From Megachile rotundata (taxonomy: Eukaryota; Arthropoda; Insecta; Hymenoptera; Megachilidae): DNA of 64,000 nucleotides. Under the pieces are notes generated by a model. The model saw nothing but the letters and a program-made list of their open reading frames with translations, was not told the origin of the DNA and did no database searches. Made by a program: the position numbers and the translations under genes. How positions within the stretch are numbered: the first letter of the stretch is position 1; every line of letters begins with the position of its first letter. Below are positions 44,355 to 58,132 of the stretch, piece by piece. The stretch is taken from positions 372,001-436,000 of the forward strand of contig NW_027473345.1 of assembly GCF_050947335.1 (NCBI RefSeq), read 5' to 3'.

Positions 44355-47300
44355 CTAATTGTATGCATGTGAATGTATAATTCTGATTGTATGTTTGTGA
44401 TAATGTGATTGCGATTGTAGGGTTGTGATTGTATGGTTGTGATTGTAAGATGGTAATTGTATGATTGTGATTGTATTATTTTGATTGTATAATTGTGATT
44501 GTGTGATAGTGATTGTGTGATTGTGACTGCATGATTGTGATTCTATGATTGTGAATGTATGATTGTGATTGTATGATTGTGATTCTATGATTATGATTGT
44601 ATGATTGTTATTGTATGAATGTGATTGTATGATTGTGATCGTATGATTGTGATTGTGTGATTGCGTTTGTATGATTCTAATTGTATGCATGTGAATGTAT
44701 AATTCTGATTGTATGTTTGTGATAATATGATTGCGATTGTATGATTGAGACTGTATGATTGTGATTGTATGATTGTTATTGTATGATTGTGATTGTATGA
44801 TTGTGATTGTATGATTGTGATTGTATCATTGTGATTGTATGATTGTGGTTGTATGATTATGATTGTGTGAATGTGATTGTATGATTGTGATTGTATGATT
44901 GTGATTATATGATTGTGATTGTATGACTGTGATTGTATGATTGTGATTGTATGATTGTGATTGTATGATTGTGATGGTGTGATTGTGATTGCATGATTGT
45001 GATTGCATGATTGTGATTGTATGATGGTGATTGTGTGATTGCGTTTGTATGATGCTAATTGTATGCATGTGAATGTATAATTCTGATTGTATGTTTGTGA
45101 TAATGTGATTGCGATTGTAGGATTGTGATTGTATAGTTGTGATTGTAAGATTGTAATTGTATGATTGTGATTGTATTATTTTGATTGTATAATTGTGATT
45201 GTATAAATGTAATTGTATGATTGTGATTGTATGATTGCGATTGTATGATTGTGATTGTATGACTGTGATTGTATGATTGTGACTGTATGATTGTGATCGT
45301 AAGACTGTGATTGTATGATTGTGATTGTATGATTGTGATTGCATGATTGTGATTGAGTGATTGTGATCGTACGATTGTGGTTCTATGATTGTAATTGTAT
45401 GATTGTGTTTGTATAATTGTGATTGTATGATTGTGATTGTATGATTGCGATTGTATGATTGTGATTGTATGACTGTGATTGTATGATTGTGATTGTATGA
45501 TTGTGATCGTAAGACTGTGATTGTATGATTGTGATTGTATGATTGTGATTGCATGATTGTGATTGTGTGATTGTGATTGTACGATTGTGGTTCTATGATT
45601 GTAATTGTATGATTGTGTTTGTATAATTGTGATTGTATGATTGTGATTGTATGATTGTGATTGTATGATTGTGATTGTATGATTGTGATTGTATGATTGT
45701 GATTGTATGATTGTGATTGTATGATTGTGATTGTATGATTGTGATTGTATGATTGTGATTGTGTGATTGTGATTGTATGATTGTGATTGTATGATTGTGA
45801 TTGTATGACTGTGATTGTATGATTGTGATTGTATAATTGTGATTGTATAATTGTGATTGCATGATTGTGATTGTATGATTGTCATTGTACGATTGTGGTT
45901 GTATGATTGTGATTGTATGATTGTGATTGTATGATTGTGATTGTATGATTGTGATTGTATGATTGTGATTGTATGATTGTGATTGTATGATTGTGATTGT
46001 ATGATTGTGATTGTGTGATTGCGTTTGTATGATTCTAATTGTATGCATGTGAATGTATAATTCTGATTGTATGATTGTGATAATATGAGTGCGATTGTAT
46101 GATTGTGACTGTATGATTGTGATTGTATGATTGTGTTTATATGATTGCGATTGTATGATTATGATTGTGTGAATGTGATTGTATGATTGTGATTGTATGA
46201 TTGTGATTATATGATTGTGATTGTATGACTGTGATTGTATGATTGTGATTGTATGATTGTGATTGTATGATTGTGATGGTGTGATTGTGATTGCATGATT
46301 GTGATTGCATGATTGTGATTGTATGATGGTGATTGTGTGATTGCGTTTGTATGATGCTAATTGTATGCATGTGAATGTATAATTCTGATTGTATGTTTGT
46401 GATAATGTGATTGCGATTGTAGGATTGTGATTGTATAGTTGTGATTGTAAGATTGTAATTGTATGATTGTGATTGTATTATTTTGATTGTATAATTGTGA
46501 TTGTATGAATGTAATTGTATGATTGTGATTGTATGATTGCGATTGTATGATTGTGATTGTATGACTGTGATTGTATGATTGTGACTGTATGATTGTGATC
46601 GTAAGACTGTGATTGTATGATTGTGATTGTATGATTGTGATTGCATGATTGTGATTGAGTGATTGTGATCGTACGATTGTGGTTCTATGATTGTAATTGT
46701 ATGATTGTGTTTGTATAATTGTGATTGTATGATTGTGATTGTATGATTGTGATTGTATGATTGTGACTGTATGATTGTGATTGTATGATTGTGATTGTAT
46801 GATTGTGATTGTGTGATTGTGATTGTATGATTGTGATTGTATGATTGTGATTGTATGACTGTGATTGTATGATTGTGATTGTATAATTGTGATTGTATAA
46901 TTGTGATTGCATGATTGTGATTGTATGATTGACATTGTACGATTGTGGTTGTATGATTGTGATTGTATGATTGTGATTGTATGATTGTGATTGTATGATT
47001 GTGATTGTATGATTGTGATTGTATGATTGTGACTGTATGATTGTGATTGTATGATTGTGATTGTATGATTGTGATTGTATGATTGTGATTGTATGTTTGT
47101 GATTGTGTGATTGCGTTTGTATGATTCTAATTGTATGCATGTGAATGTATAATTCTGATTGTATGATTGTGATAATATGATTGCGATTGTATGATTGTGA
47201 CTGTATGATTGTGATTGTATGATTGTGTTTATATGATTGCGATTGTATGATTATGATTGTGTGAATGTGATTGTATGATTGTGATTGTATGATTGTGATT

Positions 47301-50094
47301 ATATGATTGTGATTGTATGACTGTGATTGTATGATTGTGATTGTGTGATTGCGTTTGTATGATTCTAATTGTATGCATGTGAATGTATAATTCTGATTGT
47401 ATGTTTGTGATAATATGATTGCGATTGTACGATTGAGACTGTATGATTGTGATTGTATGATTGTTATTGTATGATTGTGATTGTATGATTGTGATTGTAT
47501 GATTGTGATTGTATCATTGTGATTGTATGATTGTGGTTGTATGATTATGATTGTGTGAATGTGATTGTATGATTGTGATTGTATGATTGTGATTATATGA
47601 TTGTGATTGTATGACTGTGATTGTATGATTGTGATTGTATGATTGTGATTGTATGATTGTGATTGTATGATTGTGATGGTGTGATTGTGATTGCATGATT
47701 GTGATTGCATGATTGTGATTGTATGATGGTGATTGTGTGATTGCGTTTGTATGATGCTAATTGTATGCATGTGAATGTATAATTCTGATTGTATGTTTGT
47801 GATAATGTGATTGCGATTGTAGGATTGTGATTGTATAGTTGTGATTGTAAGATTGTAATTGTATGATTGTGATTGTATTATTTTGATTGTATAATTGTGA
47901 TTGTATAAATGTAATTGTATGATTGTGATTGTATGATTGCGATTGTATGATTGTGATTGTATGACTGTGATTGTATGATTGTGACTGTATGATTGTGATC
48001 GTAAGACTGTGATTGTATGATTGTGATTGTATGATTGTGATTGCATGATTGTGATTGAGTGATTGTGATCGTACGATTGTGGTTCTATGATTGTAATTGT
48101 ATGATTGTGTTTGTATAATTGTGATTGTATGATTGTGATTGTATGATTGCGATTGTATGATTGTGATTGTATGACTGTGATTGTATGATTGTGATTGTAT
48201 GATTGTGATCGTAAGACTGTGATTGTATGATTGTGATTGTATGATTGTGATTGCATGATTGTGATTGTGTGATTGTGATTGTACGATTGTGGTTCTATGA
48301 TTGTAATTGTATGATTGTGTTTGTATAATTGTGATTGTATGATTGTGATTGTATGATTGTGATTGTATGATTGTGATTGTATGATTGTGATTGTATGATT
48401 GTGATTGTATGATTGTGATTGTATGATTGTGATTGTGTGATTGTGATTGTATGATTGTGATTGTATGATTGTGATTGTATGACTGTGATTGTATGATTGT
48501 GATTGTATAATTGTGATTGTATAATTGTGATTGCATGATTGTGATTGTATGATTGTCATTGTACGATTGTGGTTGTATGATTGTGATTGTATGATTGTGA
48601 TTGTATGATTGTGATTGTATGATTGTGATTGTATGATTGTGATTGCATGATTGTGATTGTATGATTGTGATTGTATGATTGTGATTGTGTGATTGCGTTT
48701 GTATGATTCTAATTGTATGCATGTGAATGTATAATTCTGATTGTATGATTGTGATAATATGAGTGCGATTGTATGATTGTGACTGTATGATTGTGGTTGT
48801 ATGATTGTGTTTATATGATTGCGATTGTATGATTATGATTGTGTGAATGTGATTGTATGATTGTGATTGTATGATTGTGATTATATGATTGTGATTGTAT
48901 GACTGTGATTGTATGACTGTGATTGTATGATTGTGATTGTATAATTGTGATTGTATAATTGTGATTGCATGATTGTGATTGTATGATTGTCATTGTACGA
49001 TTGTGGTTGTATGATTGTGATTGTATGATTGTGATTGTATGATTGTGATTGTATGATTGTGATTGTATGACTGTGATTGTATGATTGTGATTGTATAATT
49101 GTGATTGTATAATTGTGATTGCATGATTGTGATTGTATGATTGACATTGTACGATTGTGGTTGTATGATTGTGATTGTATGATTGTGATTGTATGATTGT
49201 GATTGTATGATTGTGATTGTATGATTGTGATTGTATGATTGTGATTGTATGATTGTGATTGTATGATTGTGATTGTATGATTGTGATTGTATGATTGTGA
49301 TTGTATGATTGTGATTGTATGTTTGTGATTGTGTGATTGCGTTTGTATGATTCTAATTGTATGCATGTGAATGTATAATTCTGATTGTATGATTGTGATA
49401 ATATGATTGCGATTGTATGATTGTGACTGTATGATTGTGATTGTATGATTGTGTTTATATGATTGCGATTGTATGATTATGATTGTGTGAATGTGATTGT
49501 ATGATTGTGATTGTATGATTGTGATTATATGATTGTGATTGTATGACTGTGATTGTATGATTGTGATTGTATGATTGTGATTGTATGATTGTGATTGCAT
49601 GATTGTTATTGTATGATTGTGATTGTATAATTGTGATTGTATGATTGTGATTGTATGACTGTGATTGTATGATTGTGATTGTATGATTGTGATTGTATGA
49701 TTGTGTTTATATGATTGCGATTGTATGATTATGATTGTGTGAATGTGATTGTATGATTGTGATTGTATGATTGTGATTATATGATTGTGATTGTATGACT
49801 GTGATTGCATGATTGTGATTGTATGATTGTGATTGCATGATTGTTATTGTATGATTGTGATTATATAATTGTGATTGTATGATTGTGATTGTATCATTGT
49901 GATTGTATGATTGTGATTGTATGCTTGTGATTCTATGATTGTGATTGTAGGATTGTGATTGTACAATTGCGATTGTCTGATTGCGATTGTGTGATTGTGA
50001 TTGTATGATTGTGATGGTGTGATTGTGATTGCATGATTGTGATTGCATGATTGTGATTGTATGATGGTGATTGTGTGATTGCGTTTGTATCATG
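44355..50094 (+). repeat. Gamma repeat interval 3 (5,740 bp, 410 units)
   Basis: This is the longest interval between TATCATGCTAATT anchors. It repeats the marker order of interval 2 with extra modules at 46.0-47.8 kb. AATATGAGTGCG occurs near 46,083 and 48,757. Near 50,010 an entire anchor is missing: a 240-bp stretch at 44,041-44,280 corresponds to only 30 bp at 49,991-50,020, a difference of 210 bp or 15 units. Confidence 0.78.
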
Positions 50095-51034
50095 CTAATT
50101 GTATGCATGTGAATGTATAATTCTGATTGTATGTTTGTGATAATGTGATTGCGATTGTAGGGTTGTGATTGTATGGTTGTGATTGTAAGATGGTAATTGT
50201 ATGATTGTGATTGTATTATTTTGATTGTATAATTGTGATTGTGTGATAGTGATTGTGTGATTGTGACTGCATGATTGTGATTCTATGATTATGATTGTAT
50301 GATTGTTATTGTATGAATGTGATTGTATGATTGTGATCGTATGATTGTGATTGTGTGATTGCGTTTGTATGATTCTAATTGTATGCATGTGAATGTATAA
50401 TTCTGATTGTATGTTTGTGATAATATGATTGCGATTGTATGATTGAGACTGTATGATTGTGATTGTATGATTGTTATTGTATGATTGTGATTGTATGATT
50501 GTGATTGTATCATTGTGATTGTATGATTGTGGTTGTATGATTATGATTGTATGATTGTGATTGTATGATTGTGATTGTATGATTGTGATTGCATGATTGT
50601 GATTGTATGATTGTCATTGTATGATTGTGGTTGTATGATTGTGTTTGTATGATTGTGATTGTATGATTTTGACTGTAGGATTATGATTCTATGATTGTGA
50701 TTGTATGATTGTGAATGTATGATTGTGATTGTATGATTGTGATTGTATGATTGTGATTATATGATTGTGATTCTATGATTGTAATTGTATGATTGTGTTT
50801 GTATAATTGTGATTGTATGATTGTGCTTGTATGATTGTGATTGTATGATTGTGACTGTATGATTGTGATTGTACGATTGTGATTGTATGATTGTGATTGT
50901 GTGATTGCGTTTGTATGATTGTGATTGTATGATTGTGATTGTATGATTGTGATTGTATGATTGTGATTGTATGATTGTGATTGTATGATTTTGATTGTAT
51001 AATTGTGATTGTGTGATAGTGATGGTGTGATTGT
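50095..51034 (+). repeat. Transition segment, partial gamma copy then diverged units
   Basis: The left part copies the start of a gamma repeat but lacks three units near 50,290 relative to 44,355-44,690 (294 against 336 bp to the next anchor). From about 50.54 kb the units become more varied (GATTTTGACTGTAG, GATTGTGAATGTAT, GATTGTGCTTGTAT) and resemble 55.08-55.2 kb. There is no anchor between about 50.39 and 51.51 kb. No gene is seen. Confidence 0.72.
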
Positions 51035-51540
51035 GACTGCATGATTGTGATTCTATGATTGTGATTGTATGATTGTAATTGTACGATTGTGATTGTATGA
51101 TTGTGATTGTATGATTCTAGTTGCGTGATTGTGATTGTATGATTGTGAATATATAATTGTATTAGAGTGACAGTTATTGCCGGATTGCTATTGTATAATT
51201 CTGATTGTATGATAGTGATTGTGTGATTGTGATTGTACGTCTGTGATTTTATGATTGTGACTGTATGATTGTAACTGTATGATTGAGATTCTGTAAATGT
51301 GATTGTGATTGCATGATCGTAGTTGTATGATTGTGAATGTATGATTATGATTGCATGTTTGCGATTGTGTGACTGTGAATGTATGATTGTGATTGTATGA
51401 TTGTGATTTTATGATTGTGATTGTATGACTGTTATTGTATGAATGTGATTGTATGATTGTGATCGTATGATTGTGATTGTGTGATTGCGTTTGTATGATT
51501 CCAATTGTATGCATGTGAATGTATAATTCTGATTGTATGT
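51035..51540 (+). repeat. Block B, copy 1
   Basis: The block begins at GACTGCATG and contains ATTCTAGTTGCG, AATATATAATTG, AGAGTGACAGTTATTGCCGG (near 51,164-51,183) and an extra hexamer at 51,301-51,306. It ends in an anchor with GATTCCAATT. It is a diverged relative of the A-type block of the alpha repeats, which has GAGTTACTGTGATTGCCGG at the same place. Copies follow at 1,784, 6,592 and 12,240 bp. Confidence 0.85.
51301..51306 (+). repeat. Extra 6-bp GATTGT subunit (20-bp unit)
   Basis: Here the unit reads AAATGT, GATTGT, GATTGCAT, that is hexamer, hexamer, octamer (51,295-51,314) instead of hexamer plus octamer. The same 6-bp gain is present at 53,085-53,090, 57,893-57,898 and 63,541-63,546. 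Spacings between these four sites (1,784, 4,808, 5,648) are each a multiple of 14 plus 6, as expected if everything else stays in register. Confidence 0.9.
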
Positions 51541-52818
51541 TTGTGATAATATGATTGCGATTGTACGATCGAGACTGTATGATTGTGATTGTATGATTGT
51601 TATTGTATGATTGTGATTGTATGATTGTGATTCTATGATTGTGATTGTATCATTGTGATTGTATGATTGTGGTTGTATGATTGTGATTGTATGATTGTGA
51701 TTGTATGATTGTGATTGTATGATTGTGATTCTATGATTGTGGTTGTATGATTGTGATTGTATGATTGTGAATGTATGATTGTGATTGTATGATTGTGATT
51801 GTATGATTGTGATTATATGATTGTGATTCTATGATTGTGATTGTAGGATTGTGATTGTATAATTGCGAGTGTCTGATTGCGATTGTGTGATTGTGATTGT
51901 ATGATTGTGATTGTGTGATTGCGTTTGTATGATTCTAATTCTATGCATGTGAATGTATAATTCTGATTGTATGTTTGTGATAATATGATTGCGATTGTAT
52001 GATTGCGATTGCATGATTGTGATTGTATGATAGTTATTGTATGATTGTGATTGTATGATTGTAATTGTACGATTGTGATTGTATGATTGTGATTGTATGA
52101 TTGTACTTGCGTGATTGTGATTGTATGATTGTGAATATATAATTGTATTTGAGTGACTGTGATTGCCGGATTGCTATTGTATAATTCTGATTGTATGATA
52201 GTGACTGTGTGATTGTGATTGTACGATTGTGGTTCTATGATTGTGATTGTATGATTGTTATTGTATGATTGTGATTGTATGATTGTGATTGTATGATTGT
52301 GATTGTATCATTGTGATTGTATGATTGTGATTGTATGATTGTGATCCTATGATTGTGATTGTAGGATTGTGATAGTACAATTGCGATTGTCTGATTGCTA
52401 TTGTGTGATTGCGAATGTATGATTGTGATTGTATGATTGTGATTGTATTATTGTAATTGTATGAATGTGATTGTATGATTGTGACTGTAAGACTGTGATT
52501 GTATGATTGTGATTGTATGATTGTGATTGTATGATTGTGATTGTGTGATTGTGATTGTATGATTGTGATTGTATGATTGTGATTGTATGACTGTGATTGT
52601 ATGATTGTGATTGTATAATTGTGATTGTATAATTGTGATTGCATGATTGTGATTGTATGATTGTGATTGTATGATTGTCATTGTACGATTGTGGTTGTAT
52701 GATTGTGATTGTATGATTGTGATTGTATGATTGTGATTGTATGATTGTGATTGTATGATTGTGATGGTATGATTTTGATTGTATAATTGTGATTGTGTGA
52801 TAGTGATTGTGTGATTGT
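51541..52818 (+). repeat. Segment between B copies 1 and 2, with an A-type core
   Basis: It contains the anchor variant ATTCTATGCATGTG (51.95 kb) and an A-type-like core, TTGAGTGACTGTGATTGCCGG in two steps near 52,149-52,169, intermediate between the alpha A-type and block B. A BLOCK of common units with GTAAGACTG and GATTGTGTG follows at 52.49-52.68 kb. No gene is seen. Confidence 0.7.
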
Positions 52819-53324
52819 GACTGCATGATTGTGATTCTATGATTGTGATTGTATGATTGTAATTGTACGATTGTGATTGTATGATTGTGATTGTATGATT
52901 CTAGTTGCGTGATTGTGATTGTATGATTGTGAATATATAATTGTATTAGAGTGACAGTTATTGCCGGATTGCTATTGTATAATTCTGATTGTATGATAGT
53001 GATTGTGTGATTGTGATTGTACGTTTGTGATTTTATGATTGTGACTGTATGATTGTAACTGTATGATAGAGATTGTGTAAATGTGATTGTGATTGCATGA
53101 TCGTAGTTGTATGATTGTGAATGTATGATTATGATTGCATGTTTGTGATTGTGTGACTGTGAATGTATGATTGTGATTGTATGATTGTGATTTTATGATT
53201 GTGATTGTATGATTGTTATTGTATGAATGTCATTGTATGATTGTGATCGTATGATTGTGATTGTGTGATTGCGTTTGTATGATTCCAATTGTACGCATGT
53301 GAATGTATAATTCTGATTGTATGT
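52819..53324 (+). repeat. Block B, copy 2
   Basis: This copy has the same order of markers as copy 1, with the core AGAGTGACAGTTATTGCCGG near 52,948-52,967 and the extra hexamer at 53,085. Its anchor reads ACGCATGTG, a change shared only with copy 4. Copies 2 and 4 are 10,456 bp apart and nearly identical over at least about 880 bases, up to the window end. Confidence 0.87.
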
Positions 53325-56300
53325 TTGTGATAATATGATTGCGATTGTATGATCGAGACTGTATGATTGTGATTGTATGATTGTTATTGTATGATTGTGA
53401 TTGTATGATTGTGATTCTATGATTGTGATTGTATCATTGTGATTGTATGATTGTTATTGTATGATTGTGATTGTATGATTGTGATTCTATGATTGTGATT
53501 GTATCATTGTGATTGTATGATTGTGGTTGTATGATTGCGATTGCATGATTGTGATTGTATGATTGTTATTGTATGATTGCGATTGTATGATTATGATTGT
53601 GTGAATGTGATTGTATGATTGTGATTGTATGATTGTGATTATATGATTGTGATTGTATGACTGTGATTGTATGATTGTGATTGTATGATTGTCATTGTAT
53701 GATTGTGATTGTATGATTGTGATTGTAAGACTGTGATTGTATGATTGTGATTGTATGATTGTGATTGTATGATTCTGATTGCATGATTGTGATTGTGTGA
53801 TTGTGATTGTACGATTGTGGTTCTATGATTGTAATTGTATGATTGTGTTTGTATAATTGTGATTGTATGATTGTGATTGTGTGATTGTGATTGTATGATT
53901 GTGATTGTATGATTGTGATTGTATGACTGTGATTGTATGATTGTGATTGTATAATTGTGATTGTATAATTGTGATTGCATGATTGTGATTGTATGATTGT
54001 GATTGTATGATTGTGATTGTATGATTGTGATTATGTGATTGCGTTTGTATGATTCTAATTGTATGCATGTGAATGTATAATTCTGATTGTATGATTGTGA
54101 TAATATGATTGCGATTGTATGATTGTGACTGTATGATTGTGATTGTATGATTGTGTTTATATGATTGCGATTGTATGACTGTGATTGTATGATTGTGATT
54201 GTATAATTGTGATTGTATAATTGTGATTGCATGATTGTGATTGTATGATTGTCATTGTACGATTGTGGTTGTATGATTGTGATTGTATGATTGTGATTGT
54301 ATGATTGCGATTATCTGATTGCGATTGTGTGATTGTGATTGTATGATTGTGTTTGTGTGATTGCGTTTGTATGATTCTAATCGTATGCATGTGAATGTAT
54401 AATTCTGATTGTATATTTGTGATAATATGATTGCGATTGTATGATTGCGATTGTATGATTGTGATTGTATGATTGTTATTGTATGATTGTGATTGTATGA
54501 TTGTGATTGTATGATTGTGATTGTATGATTGTGATTGTATGATTGTGATTGTATGATTGTGTTGGTGTGATTGTGATTGCATGATTGTGATTGCATGGTT
54601 GTGATTGTATGATGGTGATTGTGTGATTGCGTTTGTATGATGCTAATTGTATGCATGTGAATGTATAATTCTGATTGTATGTTTGTGATAATGTGATTGC
54701 GATTGTAGGGTTGTGATTGTATGGTCGTGATTGTAAGATTGTAATTGTATGATTGTGATTGTATTATTTTGATTGTATAATTGTGATTGTATGAATGTAA
54801 TTGTATGATTGTGATTGTATGATTGCGATTGTATGATTGTGATTGTATGACTGTGATTGTATGATTGTGATTGTATGATTGTGATCGTAAGACTGTGATT
54901 GTATGATTGTGATTGTATGATTGTGATTGTATGATTGTGATTGTATGATTGTCATTGTACGATTGTGGTTGTACGATTGTGATTGTATGATTGTGATTGT
55001 ATGATTGTGATTGTATGATTGTGATTGTATGATTGTGATTGTATGATTGTGATTGTATGATTGTGATTGCATGATTGTGATTGTATGATTGTCATTGTAT
55101 GATTGTGGTTGTATGATTGTGTTTGTATGATTGTGATTGTATGATTGTGACTGTAGGATTATGATTCTATGATTGTGATTGTATGATTGTGAATGTATGA
55201 TTGTGTTTATATGATTGCGATTGTATGATTATGATTGTGTGAATGTGATTGTATGATTGTGATTGTATGATTGTGATTATATGATTGTGATTGTATGACT
55301 GTGATTGTATGATTGTGATTGTATGATTGTGATTGTATGATTGTGATTGTATGATTGTGATGGTGTGATTGTGATTGCATGATTGTGATTGCATGATTGT
55401 GATTGTATGATGGTGATTGTGTGATTGCGTTTGTATGATGCTAATTGTATGCATGTGAATGTATAATTCTGATTGTATGTTTGTGATAATGTGATTGCGA
55501 TTGTAGGATTGTGATTGTATGGTTGTGATTGTAAGATTGTAATTGTATGATTGTGATTGTATTATTTTGATTGTATAATTGTGATTGTATGAATGTAATT
55601 GTATGATTGTGATTATATGATTGCGATTGTATGATTGTGATTGTATGACTGTGATTGTATGATTGTGACTGTATGATTGTGATCGTAAGACTGTGATTGT
55701 ATGATTGTGATTGTATGATTGTGATTGCATGATTGTGATTGAGTGATTGTGATCGTACGATTGTGGTTCTATGATTGTAATTGTATGATTGTGTTTGTAT
55801 AATTGTGATTGTATGATTGTGATTGTATGATTGTGATTGTATGATTGTGATTGTCTGATTGTGATTGTATGATTGTGATTGTATGATTGTGATTGTGTGA
55901 TTGTGATTGTATGATTGTGATTGTATGATTGTGATTGTATGACTGTGATTGTATGATTGTGATTGTATAATTGTGATTGTATAATTGTGATTGCATGATT
56001 GTGATTGTATGATTGTCATTGTACGATTGTGGTTGTATGATTGTGATTGTATGATTGTGATTGTATGATTGTGATTGTATGATTGTGATTGTATGATTGT
56101 GATTGTATGATTGTGATTGTATGATTGTGATTGTATTATTGTGATCGTATGATTGTGATTGTGTGATTGCGTTTGTATGATTCTAATTGTATGCATGTGA
56201 ATGTATAATTCTGATTGTATGATTGTGATAATATGATTGCGATTGTATGATTGTGACTGTATGATTGTGATTGTATGATTGTGTTTATATGATTGCGATT

Positions 56301-57640
56301 GTATGATTATGATTGTGTGAATGTGATTGTATGATTGTGATTGTATGATTGTGATCATATGATTGTGATTGTATGACTGTGATTGTATGATTGTGATTGT
56401 ATGATTGTAATTGCATGATTGTTATTGTATGATTGTGATTGTATAATTGTGATTGTATGATTGTGATTGTATCATTGTGATTGTATGATTGTGATTGTAT
56501 GATTGTGATTCTATGATTGTGATTGTAGGATTCTGATTGTACAATTGCGATTGTCTGATTGCGATTGTGTGTTTGTGATTGTATGATTGTGTTTGTGTGA
56601 TTGCGTTTGTATGATTCTAATTGTATGCATGTGAATGTATAATTCTGATTGTATATTTGTGATAATATGATTGCGATTGTATGATTGCGATTGTATGATT
56701 GTGATTGTATGATTGTTATTGTATGATTGTGACTGTATGATTGTGATTGCATGATTGTGATTGTGTGATTGTGATTGTACGATTGTGGTTCTATGATTGT
56801 AATTGTATGATTGTGTTTGTATAATTGTGATTGTATGATTGTGATTGTATGATTGTGATTGTATGATTGTGATTGTATGATTGTGATTGTATGATTGTGA
56901 TTGTATGATTGTGATTGTATGATTGTGATTGTATGATTGTGATTGTATGATTGTGATTGTATGATTGTGATTGTATGATTGTGATTGTGTGATTGCGTTT
57001 GTATGATTCTAATTGTATGCATGTGAATGTATAATTCTGATTGTATGATTGTGATTGTATGATTGTGATTGTATGATTGTGATTGTATGACTGTGATTGT
57101 ATGATTTTGATTGTGTAATTGTGATTGTATAATTGTGATTGCATGATTGTGATTGTATGATTGTCATTGTACGATTGTGGTTGTATGATTGTGATTGTAT
57201 GATTGTGATTGTATGATTGTGATTGTATGATTGTGATTGTATGATTGTGATTGTGTGATTGCGTTTGTATGATTCTAATTGTATGCATGCGAATGTATAA
57301 TTCTGATTGTATGTTTGTGATAATATGATTGCGATTGTGTGATTGTGACTGTATGATTGTGATTGTTTGATTGTGATTGTATGATTGTGATTGTATGATT
57401 GTGATTGTATGAATGTAATTGTATGATTGTGATTGTATGATTGCGATTGTATGATAGTGATCGTAAGACTGTGATTGTATGATTGTGATTGTATGATTGT
57501 GATTGTATGATTGTGATTGTATGATTGTGATTGTATGATTGTGATTGTATGATTGTGGTTGTATGATTGTGATTGTATGATTGTGATTGTATGATTTTGA
57601 TTGTATAATTGTGATTGTGTGATAGTGATTGTGTGATTGT
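53325..57640 (+). repeat. Mosaic segment between B copies 2 and 3
   Basis: The left part (53.33-53.75 kb) resembles 11.67-12.1, 20.72-21.1 and 28.36-28.75 kb but has an added 84-bp tandem duplication at about 53.37-53.53 kb. The part at about 54.6-56.3 kb resembles the beta/gamma modules, and 56.4-56.7 kb resembles 14.5-14.8 kb. One anchor at 57.29 kb reads ATGCATGCGAATG, shared with 59.45 kb. No gene is seen. Confidence 0.7.
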
Positions 57641-58132
57641 GACTGCATGATTGTGATTCTATGATTGTGATTGTATGATTGTAATTGTACGATTGTGATT
57701 GTATGATTCTAGTTGCGTGATTGTGATTGTATGATTGTGAATATATAATTGTATTAGAGTGACAGTTATTGCCGGATTGCTATTGTAAAATTCTGATTGT
57801 ATGATAGTGATTGTGTGATTGTGATTGTACGTTTGTGATTTTATGATTGTGACTGTATGATTGTAACTGCATGATAGAGATTGTGTAAATGTGATTGTGA
57901 TTGCATGATCGTAGTTGTATGATTGTGAATGTATGATTATGATTGCATGTTTGCGATTGTGTGACTGTGAATGTATGATTGTGATTGTATGATTGTGATT
58001 CTATGATTGTGATTGTATGATTGTTATTGTATGAATGTGATTGTATGATTGTGATCGTATGATTGTGATTGTGTGATTGCGTTTGTATGATTCTAATTGT
58101 ATGCATGTGAATGTATAATTCTGATTGTATGT
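57641..58132 (+). repeat. Block B, copy 3
   Basis: The copy has the core AGAGTGACAGTTATTGCCGG near 57,756-57,775 and the extra hexamer at 57,893. It is one 14-bp unit shorter than the other copies near 57,700 and has a private TGTAAAATTCTG near 57,786. Its anchor has GATTCTAATT, not the GATTCCAATT of copies 1, 2 and 4. Confidence 0.85.

Noticed and set aside
46685..48559. 624-codon minus-strand open frame as a protein gene
   Set aside because: It is a rotation of the 14-residue repeat peptide. All three minus frames are open here, start and stop codons come only from variant units, and there is no unique sequence, so nothing supports a coding function.
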